NCBI RefSeq assembly: GCF_000189535.1 | Contig: NC_015145.1 | Span: forward strand, 186,001 to 250,000 | Length of the DNA: 64,000 nucleotides | Reading direction: 5' to 3' | Origin: Pseudarthrobacter phenanthrenivorans Sphe3 | GTDB lineage: Bacteria; Actinomycetota; Actinomycetes; Actinomycetales; Micrococcaceae | Part shown: positions 26,477 through 33,998 of the stretch, piece by piece | Numbering within the stretch: the stretch's first letter is position 1 | Layout: the number at the start of each line of letters is the position of its first letter | Position numbers and translations under genes: made by a program | The notes under the pieces: model-generated | What the model was told of the DNA's origin: nothing | Database searches by the model: none | The model's input: only the letters and a program-made list of their open reading frames with translations

Positions 26477-26900
26477 GGTGCAGGCACCTTGTGGCCACGC
26501 CCCAGATGGTCAGCTCGGACAGCGCAGGCACCCTGATGTCCGGATATTTCGGATTCTCCGCCTGCAGCACCACGCCCGCGGCGGTCAGGCGGAGGCGCTT
26601 CACGGTCAGTTCGCCATCCAGCACGGCGATGACCACCGAGCCATCCTTCGGCTCCAGCGCCCTGTTGACGATCAGTTCATCGCCGTCGCTGATCCCGGCC
26701 CCTTCCATGGAGTCTCCCGTCACCCGGACCACGAAAGTGCTGGTGATGTCCTTGATCAGGTGGGCATTCAGGTCGATCCGGCCATCAAAGTAATCCTGCG
26801 CCGGCGAAGGAAACCCCGCAGCGACGGGCACCGGCGCGATCAGCACCGAGAACAACGAAGCGCCCGCATCTATCACACGGGGACCCACAATAACGCCCAC
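26469..26900 (-). CDS. umuD: UmuD-type SOS mutagenesis protein, self-cleaving S24 peptidase family
   Basis: A 143-residue protein of normal UmuD length. The Ser/Lys dyad is Ser64 (VTGDSMEGAG) and Lys101 (GELTVKRLRL). A probable self-cleavage site is Ala28-Gly29 (PVAAGFPSPAQDYFD). After RecA-promoted cleavage such proteins activate the partner polymerase. GTG 26900 follows AAAGGTG, and an SOS box stands 14 bases upstream. Confidence 0.9.
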   Translation of the reverse strand: MGVIVGPRVIDAGASLFSVLIAPVPVAAGFPSPAQDYFDGRIDLNAHLIKDITSTFVVRVTGDSMEGAGISDGDELIVNRALEPKDGSVVIAVLDGELTVKRLRLTAAGVVLQAENPKYPDIRVPALSELTIWGVATRCLHHV

Positions 26901-26913
26901 AACACACCTTTAT

Positions 26914-26929
26914 TCGAATATATGTTCGA
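26914..26929 (-). promoter_or_regulatory. SOS (LexA) box upstream of umuDC
   Basis: On the gene strand the site reads TCGAACATATATTCGA, matching the actinobacterial LexA consensus TCGAAC-N4-GTTCGA with a single mismatch. It lies immediately upstream of the umuD ribosome binding site, so LexA would block the promoter or start of transcription until DNA damage. Confidence 0.85.
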
Positions 26930-27134
26930 TACGGTTCAGTGTAGTCCTTGCCTCGGACAACCGATACTGTCCCGTCTTAGCCAGGGGTGCTCCAGGGAAA
27001 GCACGACGGCGGCCCGGCGCCGGGGAAGCAGGGAATAAAGGCAGGGGAAGCGTCCTTCTTGTAGCGAACGCCAGAGAAGAAGATCCTGATGTGGTCGCAG
27101 CCGCTTGACTGATCTCAAACCGAAGAGGGGCATC

Positions 27135-27500
27135 ATGACCAGCGGGACTCACCACAACAACGCCAGCCTGGAAGGCGCACAGCAGCGTGCCATGGAAATC
27201 CGGGCGCTGTACGAAATCCTCGAGCAACGGCTGAACGGCCAAGTGTGGACCTTGCACGAACTGATGCTCGGGTTCACCAATGACGTCGGCATGGTGGGGC
27301 GCCTCATCCTCGCAAACGATGGAACGTGGGACATCGACGGGGACGTGACGGCCCAGCTCAAGCACAAGCTGGGGGAGTCGCTGTGGTGGATCATGGTTCT
27401 GGCCGAACGGCTGGACATCGATATTACGGAGGCATTCACCGGGACCATGGACAACATTGAACGGGGGTTGGCGGCGGCCGTCGGCCGCCAGGGCGGGTAG
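27135..27500 (+). CDS. MazG-like all-alpha NTP pyrophosphohydrolase family protein
   Basis: A 121-residue, mostly helical protein. TLHELMLGFTNDVGMVGRLIL and ESLWWIMVLAERLDIDITEAF form two helices with the acidic spacing seen in MazG-like proteins, which hydrolyse or bind nucleoside triphosphates with Mg2+. Trp residues replace some usual positions, so activity is uncertain. GAAGAGGGG before ATG 27135 marks the start. It is divergent from umuDC and ends before a strong terminator; a role in nucleotide sanitation during stress would fit but is not shown. Confidence 0.7.
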   Translation: MTSGTHHNNASLEGAQQRAMEIRALYEILEQRLNGQVWTLHELMLGFTNDVGMVGRLILANDGTWDIDGDVTAQLKHKLGESLWWIMVLAERLDIDITEAFTGTMDNIERGLAAAVGRQGG

Positions 27501-27540
27501 CCTCCCCGGCTCGTGGTCCAGGCCCGACTGCAGTCCTTAA

Positions 27541-27590
27541 CACAGCAGGAGCGGTGCTGCCCCCGGTGGGGCGGCACCGCTCCTGCTGTG
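27541..27590. terminator. Bidirectional terminator, 21-bp stem
   Basis: The arms at 27541-27561 (start CACAGCAGGAGCGG) and 27570-27590 pair over 21 positions with one wobble, around an 8-nt loop. It lies between the convergent MazG-like (stop 27500) and deacetylase (stop 27611) genes. Confidence 0.85.
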
Positions 27591-27610
27591 GTTCAGTATG
27601 CTTCCCGTAC

Positions 27611-28564
27611 CTAGCTGATCGCGGGCACGGATTCGCGCACGGCCGGCGCCGTGAACCGCGCCCCGGTGTCGGGGAAGGATGGAACCTCGATCCGTGCGTG
27701 GGTGTGCACCTCCTGGACCGTCCGCCGGGTGTGCTCCGCGATTTCCTCCATGGTGGCCACCCACATGCCGTCCATTCCCTTGACCCGCTCCATCAGCCGT
27801 TCCAGGGCCACCGCCTTGGAGGGCCGGCCGGAGATGAAGGGGTGGTTGGTCAGGACGAAGCAGCTGCCCTGCGCGTGGTGCGCCTCCGCCTCGAGTGTCC
27901 ACATCTCCAGGACCTTGGCCGGGCTTTCAATGACGCCGCTGCCGGTCACGCCGGGGTAGAAGGCGTACTGCTCCCAGTCGTCAAGGGCCCAGTCGACCGG
28001 GATTTCCACTAGGTCCCTGCTGTCGCCCGGGGCGACGCTGAAGCGGTAGGGGGCATCGCCGTCGAGCAGGCTTGAATCGTAGAGGAAGCCGCGGTCCGCC
28101 AGGAGGCCGGCGGAGTGCCAGTTCAGCTCCCACCACGGTGCCCTGTAGCCCACCGGCTCAACCCCGGCTGCCTTGGCCAGCGCCTCCAGTCCGCGGTCGA
28201 TGTAGCGGGCCTCCGTGTCGGCGTCGATGCCCTGCATGGGCTCGTGCAGGTAGCCGTGGTGGGCCACCTCGTGCCCGGCGTCCACGATCTGGCGTACGGT
28301 GTCCGGGTAGCACTCGGCGGTGAAGCCGGGGACGAAGAACGTGGCGCGGATGTCCTGCCGCTGGAGGATCTGCAGCAGCCGTGGAACTGCCACCTTGGGC
28401 CCGTAGGACTGGTGGGTCATCAGCGACATCCGGCGGGTGCTCTTGGGGTCGTGGGCGATGGTGCAGGATTCGGCATCGACGTCGAACGTGAAGGATGCTG
28501 CGGCGCGCTTGCCCTCGGGCCAGGCGATCGGGTGGGCGGCGTCGGAAAATGCTTCAAGGGTCAT
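27611..28564 (-). CDS. Polysaccharide deacetylase-family hydrolase, PuuE/cyclic-imide hydrolase-like
   Basis: A 317-residue NodB-fold protein without a signal peptide. The metal site is visible as FTFDVDAES (Asp pair) and GHEVAHHGYLHE (two His). TNHPFISGRPSKAVALE near residue 250 is typical of the PuuE/imide-hydrolase branch rather than of cell-wall deacetylases. That branch opens allantoin or cyclic imides in the cytoplasm. The neighbouring NCS1 permease and PucR regulator support a role in nucleobase, hydantoin or imide catabolism (inference). Upstream it is separated from the permease by 54 bases on the same strand. Confidence 0.75.
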   Translation of the reverse strand: MTLEAFSDAAHPIAWPEGKRAAASFTFDVDAESCTIAHDPKSTRRMSLMTHQSYGPKVAVPRLLQILQRQDIRATFFVPGFTAECYPDTVRQIVDAGHEVAHHGYLHEPMQGIDADTEARYIDRGLEALAKAAGVEPVGYRAPWWELNWHSAGLLADRGFLYDSSLLDGDAPYRFSVAPGDSRDLVEIPVDWALDDWEQYAFYPGVTGSGVIESPAKVLEMWTLEAEAHHAQGSCFVLTNHPFISGRPSKAVALERLMERVKGMDGMWVATMEEIAEHTRRTVQEVHTHARIEVPSFPDTGARFTAPAVRESVPAIS

Positions 28565-28618
28565 GGTGGTCCTAGCGTTGCGGGGAGTTCGGCGAGCGGG
28601 AGTGTCGGGAGGCGCGGT

Positions 28619-30148
28619 TCAGAGTGCGGCCGGCGTGCCTGGTGCCGAGGCTCCGGTGAGTTCGGTGGCGTGTTGCCCGTGGACCGTGGCGGCCGGCGCA
28701 GGTTCAAGGAACTTGCGGTGCATCCTCGGGCCGAGGATGGCGTAGCTGGTGGCGCTGGCAAGGCCGCCGGCGAGCCAGGACAGGTCCCAGCCGCCCAGGG
28801 CCACGGCGACGGGGCCCTGCATGGCGGGGACGAGCCCGTACATGAACAGCCACGTGGCGAAGATGCCCACCAGGAGGGAGGTGACTCCTGCCCAGTTGAC
28901 GCCGGGCAGCCGCCTGGTGCCGACGCCGTCGAACAGCCGCTCCGGGTTGCCGGGCCAGCGCTTGTCGATCCAGAAGTAGTGCACCAGCATCACGCCGCCC
29001 CAGGCGGCCACCCAGGCAACGAGGCCGATGAGCCAGGCGTCCAGGACTGCAGCGAAGTCCTCCTGGAAGATGAAGAAGACGACGGCGATGAGCGAGAATG
29101 CGCCGACGAACAGGTTGAGCTTGCGGCGGCTGATGGTGATGTCCAGCGCCTGGGTGGCAACGGAGAAGGTGTAGATGTTCAGGATGTTGGTGGCGATGGG
29201 GCCGTGCAGCACCATCAGCAGGACCGGGAGGGCCAGGACGCCGAAGTTCTGGACGATGAGCTTTCCGGGATCGATCTCGCCGCTGTTGGTGGCGAGGCTT
29301 GCGCCCAGGACGCCAAGCCAGACCACGGGGATGAACTGGCCCAGCACGGAGGCCAGGTAGACCTTCTTCTTGGGCACTTCGGTGCTGACGAAGCGGGAGT
29401 AGTCGGCGGCGTAGGTGAACCAGGTGATGCCCCAGCCGATGCCGATGGCGGTCATGACCGCGCTCATGGCGGCGATGCGTTCGGAGCCTTCCAGAATGTT
29501 GCCTGCAGGGCCGGCGTAGGTCCAGTCGATTTCCATCCCGAACCAGGCCACGGCGGACATGACCGCCAGGATGATGATGGTGGGCGGGACGGTCCATTTT
29601 TCGAACGCGGCGATGGCTTTGTAGCCGAACCAGGCGATGGCTACCTGTGCGGCCATGATTCCGGTGGCCACGGCGATCTTCCAGCCGTAGTTTGTAGCTG
29701 CAGGGTCCACCCAGCCGAGGGTCCCGAACAGTGCCATGACCAGGTCCAGGATGATCCAGGTGTTGACCGCGCACCAGCCGATCACCAGGAGCGCCTGGAT
29801 GGCCGCCGGCAGGTAGTTGCCCCGCCGGCCGAACGCGGCCCGGGCCAGGACCATGCCGGTGGCCCCGGTTTTCTGGCCCAGCAGGACGAAGCAGCCGAAG
29901 AGCAGCATGCCGATCAGGTTGCCCAGGACCAGCACGGTGACAGTGTCCGCGAAACCCAACCCCAGATGGATTCCGAGGGCACCCAGTACCCAGTTGATCG
30001 GTGCAAGGTTGGCGCCGGCCCAGATCCAGAACTGGCCGGAAACTTTGTGCGTGCGCTGGGACTCGGGAATGGGCTGGAGCCAGGCTTCGACGTCTTGGGC
30101 CGGCGCCATTGCCGGCCCAGTCTGCGTCGTGGAGAGGTTGTCTTGCAT
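28619..30148 (-). CDS. NCS1-family nucleobase/hydantoin permease
   Basis: A 509-residue transporter with about 12 helices. FWIWAGANLAPINWVLGAL is the typical helix 1 of cytosine/purine/hydantoin permeases. WFTYAADYSRFV corresponds to the conserved family motif in the middle of the protein. It imports a heterocyclic base, hydantoin or related compound with a cation. ATG 30148 has GGAGG 8 bases upstream. The downstream deacetylase-like hydrolase is probably co-transcribed, and PucR is divergent, giving an import-hydrolyse-sense module. Confidence 0.85.
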   Translation of the reverse strand: MQDNLSTTQTGPAMAPAQDVEAWLQPIPESQRTHKVSGQFWIWAGANLAPINWVLGALGIHLGLGFADTVTVLVLGNLIGMLLFGCFVLLGQKTGATGMVLARAAFGRRGNYLPAAIQALLVIGWCAVNTWIILDLVMALFGTLGWVDPAATNYGWKIAVATGIMAAQVAIAWFGYKAIAAFEKWTVPPTIIILAVMSAVAWFGMEIDWTYAGPAGNILEGSERIAAMSAVMTAIGIGWGITWFTYAADYSRFVSTEVPKKKVYLASVLGQFIPVVWLGVLGASLATNSGEIDPGKLIVQNFGVLALPVLLMVLHGPIATNILNIYTFSVATQALDITISRRKLNLFVGAFSLIAVVFFIFQEDFAAVLDAWLIGLVAWVAAWGGVMLVHYFWIDKRWPGNPERLFDGVGTRRLPGVNWAGVTSLLVGIFATWLFMYGLVPAMQGPVAVALGGWDLSWLAGGLASATSYAILGPRMHRKFLEPAPAATVHGQHATELTGASAPGTPAAL

Positions 30149-30256
30149 GGGGAAAGCCTCCATAAGTGAAAGGGATAGATCCAGATTATGTGGCTCATGC
30201 CACAACCACCACATACAATGTGTCGTGAAGATTTACCTTTTATGCGACGGAGTGTC

Positions 30257-31807
30257 ATGCCGATAAGCCTGCAAGATGTTTTGAAACATTCCACCCTCAC
30301 ACCTGCTGATCCCGTGGTCCGCGCAGCGGCGGCGATTGCGGCGCAAACGCAGCTGCGCTGGATCCACTCCAGTGAGGTTTTGGACATTGCCCCGTTACTT
30401 GGCGGTGGTGAGCTGCTGCTTACCGGCGGTCAGGCCTTGGCCTCAGCATCGGACAAGCGGCGCATCGGCTACATCTGGGAGCTGGCGGAACGCGGAGTGG
30501 CTGCGCTTGCCATCGAGACAGGAGCGGCCCTGCCTTCCATTCCGTCCTCCATGGTGGGAGCAGCCGAAGCCGCGGGGCTTCCCTTGATTGAGCTGCGGAA
30601 AGTGGTGCCCTTCGTGGGCGTCATGGAAGCCATCAATTCGCTGCTGGTAAGCGAGTCGGCTGCGCACCTGCAGCAGGCTGACCGGGCCAGCCATGCCATG
30701 GCGGTGGAGCTGGCCCACGGCGGCAGCCTTGACCGGATCCTGGCCGTCCTCGCCGACGCTGCAGGTGCGGAAGTTGTCCTGACCTCCAACGCGGGCGCTC
30801 CGCTGGCGAGTGCGGTCCCTGCTGGCTATGCCGGGGATGGTGGCCTCGCTCCGATGGGGGAGGCCGACCAGGACCGTGCACGCACCACCCATATCGATGT
30901 GTCCGTGCGGGGCATACCTTCAGCGCGCCTGAGCCTTCACACTCCGGCGGGAGGAGATGTGAACCTGGCACGGATTGCCGGGAACCGCTCGGTGGACATC
31001 CTGGCCTTGGCCCTGCTGCAGCGCATGCCGCCCGGCCTGAAGGAAATGGCGGGTGCCGCACTGATCCGCGCCGTTGATTCCGGCATGCAGAACTGGCGGC
31101 TCCAGCAGCTGGCCCCGGCTGCCGGTATCCCCCCGGCTGCACAGCTGGTGGCCGTGGTGATCCGTTCCCCTGGCTCCCGGCAGCTGCGTACGACAATTGA
31201 GCAGCTGCTGGACCGGGTGGGCCGGCACAGCGCCAGCTATGCGGATAGCGAGGAGCTGTTGGCGCTCGCGGTGTTGCGGACCGGTAAAGCCCAGGAGGAC
31301 CGGGGCGGGATCCTGGCCGGGCTCCGGACGCTCGAATTGCCGGAGGGCACCGTCAGTGCGGTGGGTCCCGTGGCTTCCGGAATTTCCGCGGCACCCTGGT
31401 CGCTGGCAGAGGCGCGGCTGACGCTGGACGTGGGAGCCGGTTATGAGCCGCCCTCATTTTCGCCGCGACAGGCCAGCGAGGTGCTCGACGCCGAGGCCTT
31501 CGCGGTGGAACGCCTTGCGTCCCACTCCCTGGACGAGGTGCAGCGAACCGATTTTGTCCGGCAGCAGCTCGGAGCCCTCCTTGAGCACGATGACCAGCGC
31601 CGTTCGGCCTTGGTGGAAACCTTGCGGGTCTGGCTTGATTCGGGCTGCAACACGGCACAGGCTGCGCGGGAACTCCATCTGGAGCGGCAGTCTATGCATC
31701 AGCGCCTGCAGCGGATTTTCGCGCTCTGCGGCGGTGATCCGCGCGGCACCGGCCGGCTGCCTGCGCTGCATCTGGCCACCCGCCTCGCCGCCCTCCAGCC
31801 CAAGTAA
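30257..31807 (+). CDS. PucR-family transcriptional regulator
   Basis: A 516-residue activator-type regulator. The N-terminal PucR domain begins MPISLQDVLKHSTLTPADPVVRA and contains WIHSSEVLDIAPLLGGGELLLTGG. A GGDEF-like middle region follows, and the C-terminus has the PucR helix-turn-helix (LRVWLDSGCNTAQAARELHL, then RQSMHQRLQRI). It is divergent from the NCS1 permease with 108 bases between starts, so it most likely regulates that unit in response to the imported compound. ACGGAGT precedes ATG 30257; ATG 30242 is an alternative. Its stop is followed within 6 bases by a 32-nt repeat array. Confidence 0.87.
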   Translation: MPISLQDVLKHSTLTPADPVVRAAAAIAAQTQLRWIHSSEVLDIAPLLGGGELLLTGGQALASASDKRRIGYIWELAERGVAALAIETGAALPSIPSSMVGAAEAAGLPLIELRKVVPFVGVMEAINSLLVSESAAHLQQADRASHAMAVELAHGGSLDRILAVLADAAGAEVVLTSNAGAPLASAVPAGYAGDGGLAPMGEADQDRARTTHIDVSVRGIPSARLSLHTPAGGDVNLARIAGNRSVDILALALLQRMPPGLKEMAGAALIRAVDSGMQNWRLQQLAPAAGIPPAAQLVAVVIRSPGSRQLRTTIEQLLDRVGRHSASYADSEELLALAVLRTGKAQEDRGGILAGLRTLELPEGTVSAVGPVASGISAAPWSLAEARLTLDVGAGYEPPSFSPRQASEVLDAEAFAVERLASHSLDEVQRTDFVRQQLGALLEHDDQRRSALVETLRVWLDSGCNTAQAARELHLERQSMHQRLQRIFALCGGDPRGTGRLPALHLATRLAALQPK

Positions 31808-31812
31808 CCCCC

Positions 31813-31890
31813 GGACGCTCTCTCACTCAACGTGGGTTTCCTGCGGACGCTCTCTCACTCAACGTCGGTTTCCCACGGACGCTCTCTCAC
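31813..31890 (+). repeat. 32-nt-period array 1 (three cores), 3' of pucR
   Basis: The core GACGCTCTCTCAC occurs at 31814-31826, 31846-31858 and 31878-31890, an exact 32-nt period. The 19-nt linkers are also similar (TCAACG, then GGGTTTCC or CGGTTTCC). The first core starts 6 bases after the pucR stop, and the pyrimidine-rich strand is the sense strand of pucR. The last unit breaks off after the core. No cas genes and no variable spacers are present, so this is not a CRISPR array. Confidence 0.9.
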
Positions 31891-31963
31891 CTTCCGGAGG
31901 CGCCTGCAGGGGGCCTGTGGATAACTTCTGCAGGTCCCGGCCCTCCCGGGGCAGAATGCCACC

Positions 31964-32917
31964 ATGCGAAAGCAAGTCTTGCCCCTGCCGCTGGCGACAG
32001 CTCCCTTCACCATCGTCTCCGCGAGGGCTTCCGGCGTCACCGCAAACCGGCTCCGGCGCAAGGACGTAGTGAACGTGGGCCGGGGTCTCTACCGGCCAGC
32101 GGAGTGGGACTTCGATCTGGAGGATGCCGCAAGGGCGCTATCCGCAGTATCGCCCGGAGCCTGGATCTCACACGTGACGGCGGCCCGGCTCCGGCGCCAA
32201 CTGCTGCCACCATGGTTGGCCGATTCCACAGAGCTGCACCTCAGTAAGCCGCGTGCACTGCCGTCAGTCCGCCGGAAGGGCGTGATCGGCCATACTGTCC
32301 TGGCGCACGAAGATGAGATCGAAGTGGTGGACGGGATCCGCTTGAGCACCAGGTCCCGTACCTGGCTCGATCTGGCACGCGTCCTCCCACTTGAGGATCT
32401 GGTGAGCATGGGTGACGAACTGATCCGCGTACCGCGGGTCGAGTTCGAGGGCAGGACGCAGCCGCACGCCACCCTGGCAGGGCTGCGCATCCTGGCCCGC
32501 CGGCACCCCAACCTCCAAGGCATCGTCCGCATCCGGGAGGCGTTGGAACTGATGCGCGTGGGCGCCGATTCGGCTCCCGAATCGCTGCTCCGCCTGGCCA
32601 TGATCAGCGCGGGCTTACCCGAGCCAGAACTCCAGGTGCTGTTGCGCGCCGAAGACGCGAGATCGCCGTCGGCCGACCTTGGCTACCGTCATCGCCGCCT
32701 TGCCATTCAGTACGACGGCGGACATCACCTCGGCGAGGCGCAGGTGTTCAGCGACAGGAGGCGGGACAAGGCCTTCGAGGCCGCTGGCTGGACAGTCCTC
32801 GTCTTCGATAAGGACGATCTTGCTGACGGCTTCCAAGCCGCAGTAAGACTCATTAAACGGGCGCTGCGGAACGCGTGGCTTGACCATCCCCAGGCGTCCG
32901 GATTTGCCAGCGAATAA
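31964..32917 (+). CDS. AbiEi-like winged-helix plus DUF559 nuclease-fold protein
   Basis: A 317-residue protein. Residues about 17-45 look like the AbiEi-type winged helix (LRRKDVVNVGRGLYRPAEW). The C-terminal 120 residues carry the DUF559 restriction-endonuclease-like fold: Glu206, Asp238 (ADLGYRHRRLAIQYDG) and a final WTVLVFDKDDL strand. The usual Glu of the E-x-K/EYDG motif is Gln249 here, so catalysis is uncertain. Actinobacterial genomes contain many such genes of unknown function. It is a lone gene lying between two repeat arrays that point towards it. The start ATG 31964 has no clear ribosome binding site. Confidence 0.75.
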   Translation: MRKQVLPLPLATAPFTIVSARASGVTANRLRRKDVVNVGRGLYRPAEWDFDLEDAARALSAVSPGAWISHVTAARLRRQLLPPWLADSTELHLSKPRALPSVRRKGVIGHTVLAHEDEIEVVDGIRLSTRSRTWLDLARVLPLEDLVSMGDELIRVPRVEFEGRTQPHATLAGLRILARRHPNLQGIVRIREALELMRVGADSAPESLLRLAMISAGLPEPELQVLLRAEDARSPSADLGYRHRRLAIQYDGGHHLGEAQVFSDRRRDKAFEAAGWTVLVFDKDDLADGFQAAVRLIKRALRNAWLDHPQASGFASE

Positions 32918-32964
32918 ACGTTTGGCGGAGACGGACACATTACGACGGCGGTGCTAAAGGCCGT

Positions 32965-33090
32965 GACGCCCCCTCACCAAGGTGAGAGGGCGTCAGGCCA
33001 AAATCGGCATCGAGTGAGAGAGCGTCAGGCCAAAACCCGCATCAGGTGAGAGAGCGTCACGCAAAAGCCTGCGTTAAGTGAGAGAGCGTC
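32965..33090 (-). repeat. 32-nt-period array 2 (four cores plus an inverted core), 3' of purU
   Basis: Reading on the purU strand, cores occur at 33090-33078, 33058-33046, 33026-33014 (GACGCTCTCTCAC each) and 32994-32982 (GACGCCCTCTCAC), again exactly 32 nt apart. The fourth core is followed by an inverted copy at 32978-32965, giving a stem of about 14 bp with a very short loop. The first core starts 8 bases after the purU stop. Linkers are related to those of array 1 (TTAACG/TGATGC, then GGGTTTT). Confidence 0.9.
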
Positions 33091-33098
33091 GCAGGGGG

Positions 33099-33995
33099 TT
33101 ACCGGAGGACCACCGTGCGGTTGCCCTGCAGGATCACCCGGCCTTCGCAGTGCCAGCGGACCGCGTTGGACAGGGCCTTGCACTCGGTGTCGCGGCCGGC
33201 GGCTACCAGGTCCTCGGGCCCGTAGGTGTGGTTCACCTCCACGGTCTGCTGGGCGATGATCGGTCCCTCGTCCAGTTCGGCGTTGACGTAGTGCGCCGTT
33301 GCCCCAACAGTTTTCACACCGCGCGCATACGCCTGGTGGTACGGCTTGGCGCCCTTGAAACTGGGCAGGAACGAGTGGTGGATGTTGATCGCCTTCCCGT
33401 CCAGCTTCCGGGTCAGGTTGTCGCTGAGCACCTGCATGTAGCGGGCCAGCACCACAAGTTCCACGTCGAACTCGTCCACCAGCTCCAGCAGCCGGGCCTC
33501 AGCCGCGGGCTTGGTCTCCGGCGTCACCGGCACGTGGAAGAACGGAATCCCGTGCCATTCCACCAGCGCCTGGTGGTCCGTGTGGTTGGACACCACGGCC
33601 ACCACGTCCATCGGCAGTTCACCGATGCGCGCCCGGAACAGCAGGTCGTTCAGGCAGTGCCCGAACTTGGACACCATGATCAGCACTTTCCGCTTGGAAC
33701 CCTGCCGCTCCAGCCGCCAGCGCATCCCGAAGCGCTCCGCAACCGGACCAAAAGCCGCCCGCAGCGTGTCCACGGTGGAGGCATCGCCGTCGGACGCAAA
33801 ATGCACCCGCATGAAGAAATGCCCTTCGGAACGCTCGCCGAACTGCTGGTTGTCGATGATGTCGCAGCCGTGCTCCAGCAGGAAGCCGGACACGGCGTGG
33901 ACAATCCCAGGCGATTCCGAGCAGTCCAAAGTCAGGACGTGCTCCACGGTGGTCGGGGAAGAAACAGGGACAGTTTCAGTCTCAGTAGCAGTCAT
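33099..33995 (-). CDS. purU: Formyltetrahydrofolate deformylase (sarcosine-operon copy)
   Basis: A 298-residue PurU. The N-terminal ACT domain (about 18-100) begins VLTLDCSESPGIVHAVSGFL; the formyltransferase-like catalytic domain has INIHHSFLPSFKGAKPYHQA and VGATAHYVNAELDEGPII, with the Asn-His-Asp active-site residues. It hydrolyses 10-formyl-THF to formate and THF, which returns folate needed to accept methyl-derived C1 units from sarcosine. It is the last gene of glyA-soxBDAG-sdaA-purU, 3 bases after sdaA. A second copy lies at 54658-55587. Confidence 0.92.
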   Translation of the reverse strand: MTATETETVPVSSPTTVEHVLTLDCSESPGIVHAVSGFLLEHGCDIIDNQQFGERSEGHFFMRVHFASDGDASTVDTLRAAFGPVAERFGMRWRLERQGSKRKVLIMVSKFGHCLNDLLFRARIGELPMDVVAVVSNHTDHQALVEWHGIPFFHVPVTPETKPAAEARLLELVDEFDVELVVLARYMQVLSDNLTRKLDGKAINIHHSFLPSFKGAKPYHQAYARGVKTVGATAHYVNAELDEGPIIAQQTVEVNHTYGPEDLVAAGRDTECKALSNAVRWHCEGRVILQGNRTVVLR

Positions 33996-33998
33996 GGT

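Noticed and set aside
28115..30169. A 684-codon open frame on the plus strand opposite the deacetylase and NCS1 permease
   Set aside because: It is a GC-rich shadow frame: composition is dominated by Gly, Asp, Val and Ala with no family motif, and the opposite strand encodes two recognisable proteins.
31813..33090. The regularly spaced repeats as a CRISPR array
   Set aside because: The conserved part is 13 nt, the intervening 19 nt are similar to each other instead of unique, there are only 2-4 units per site, and no cas genes occur in the window.
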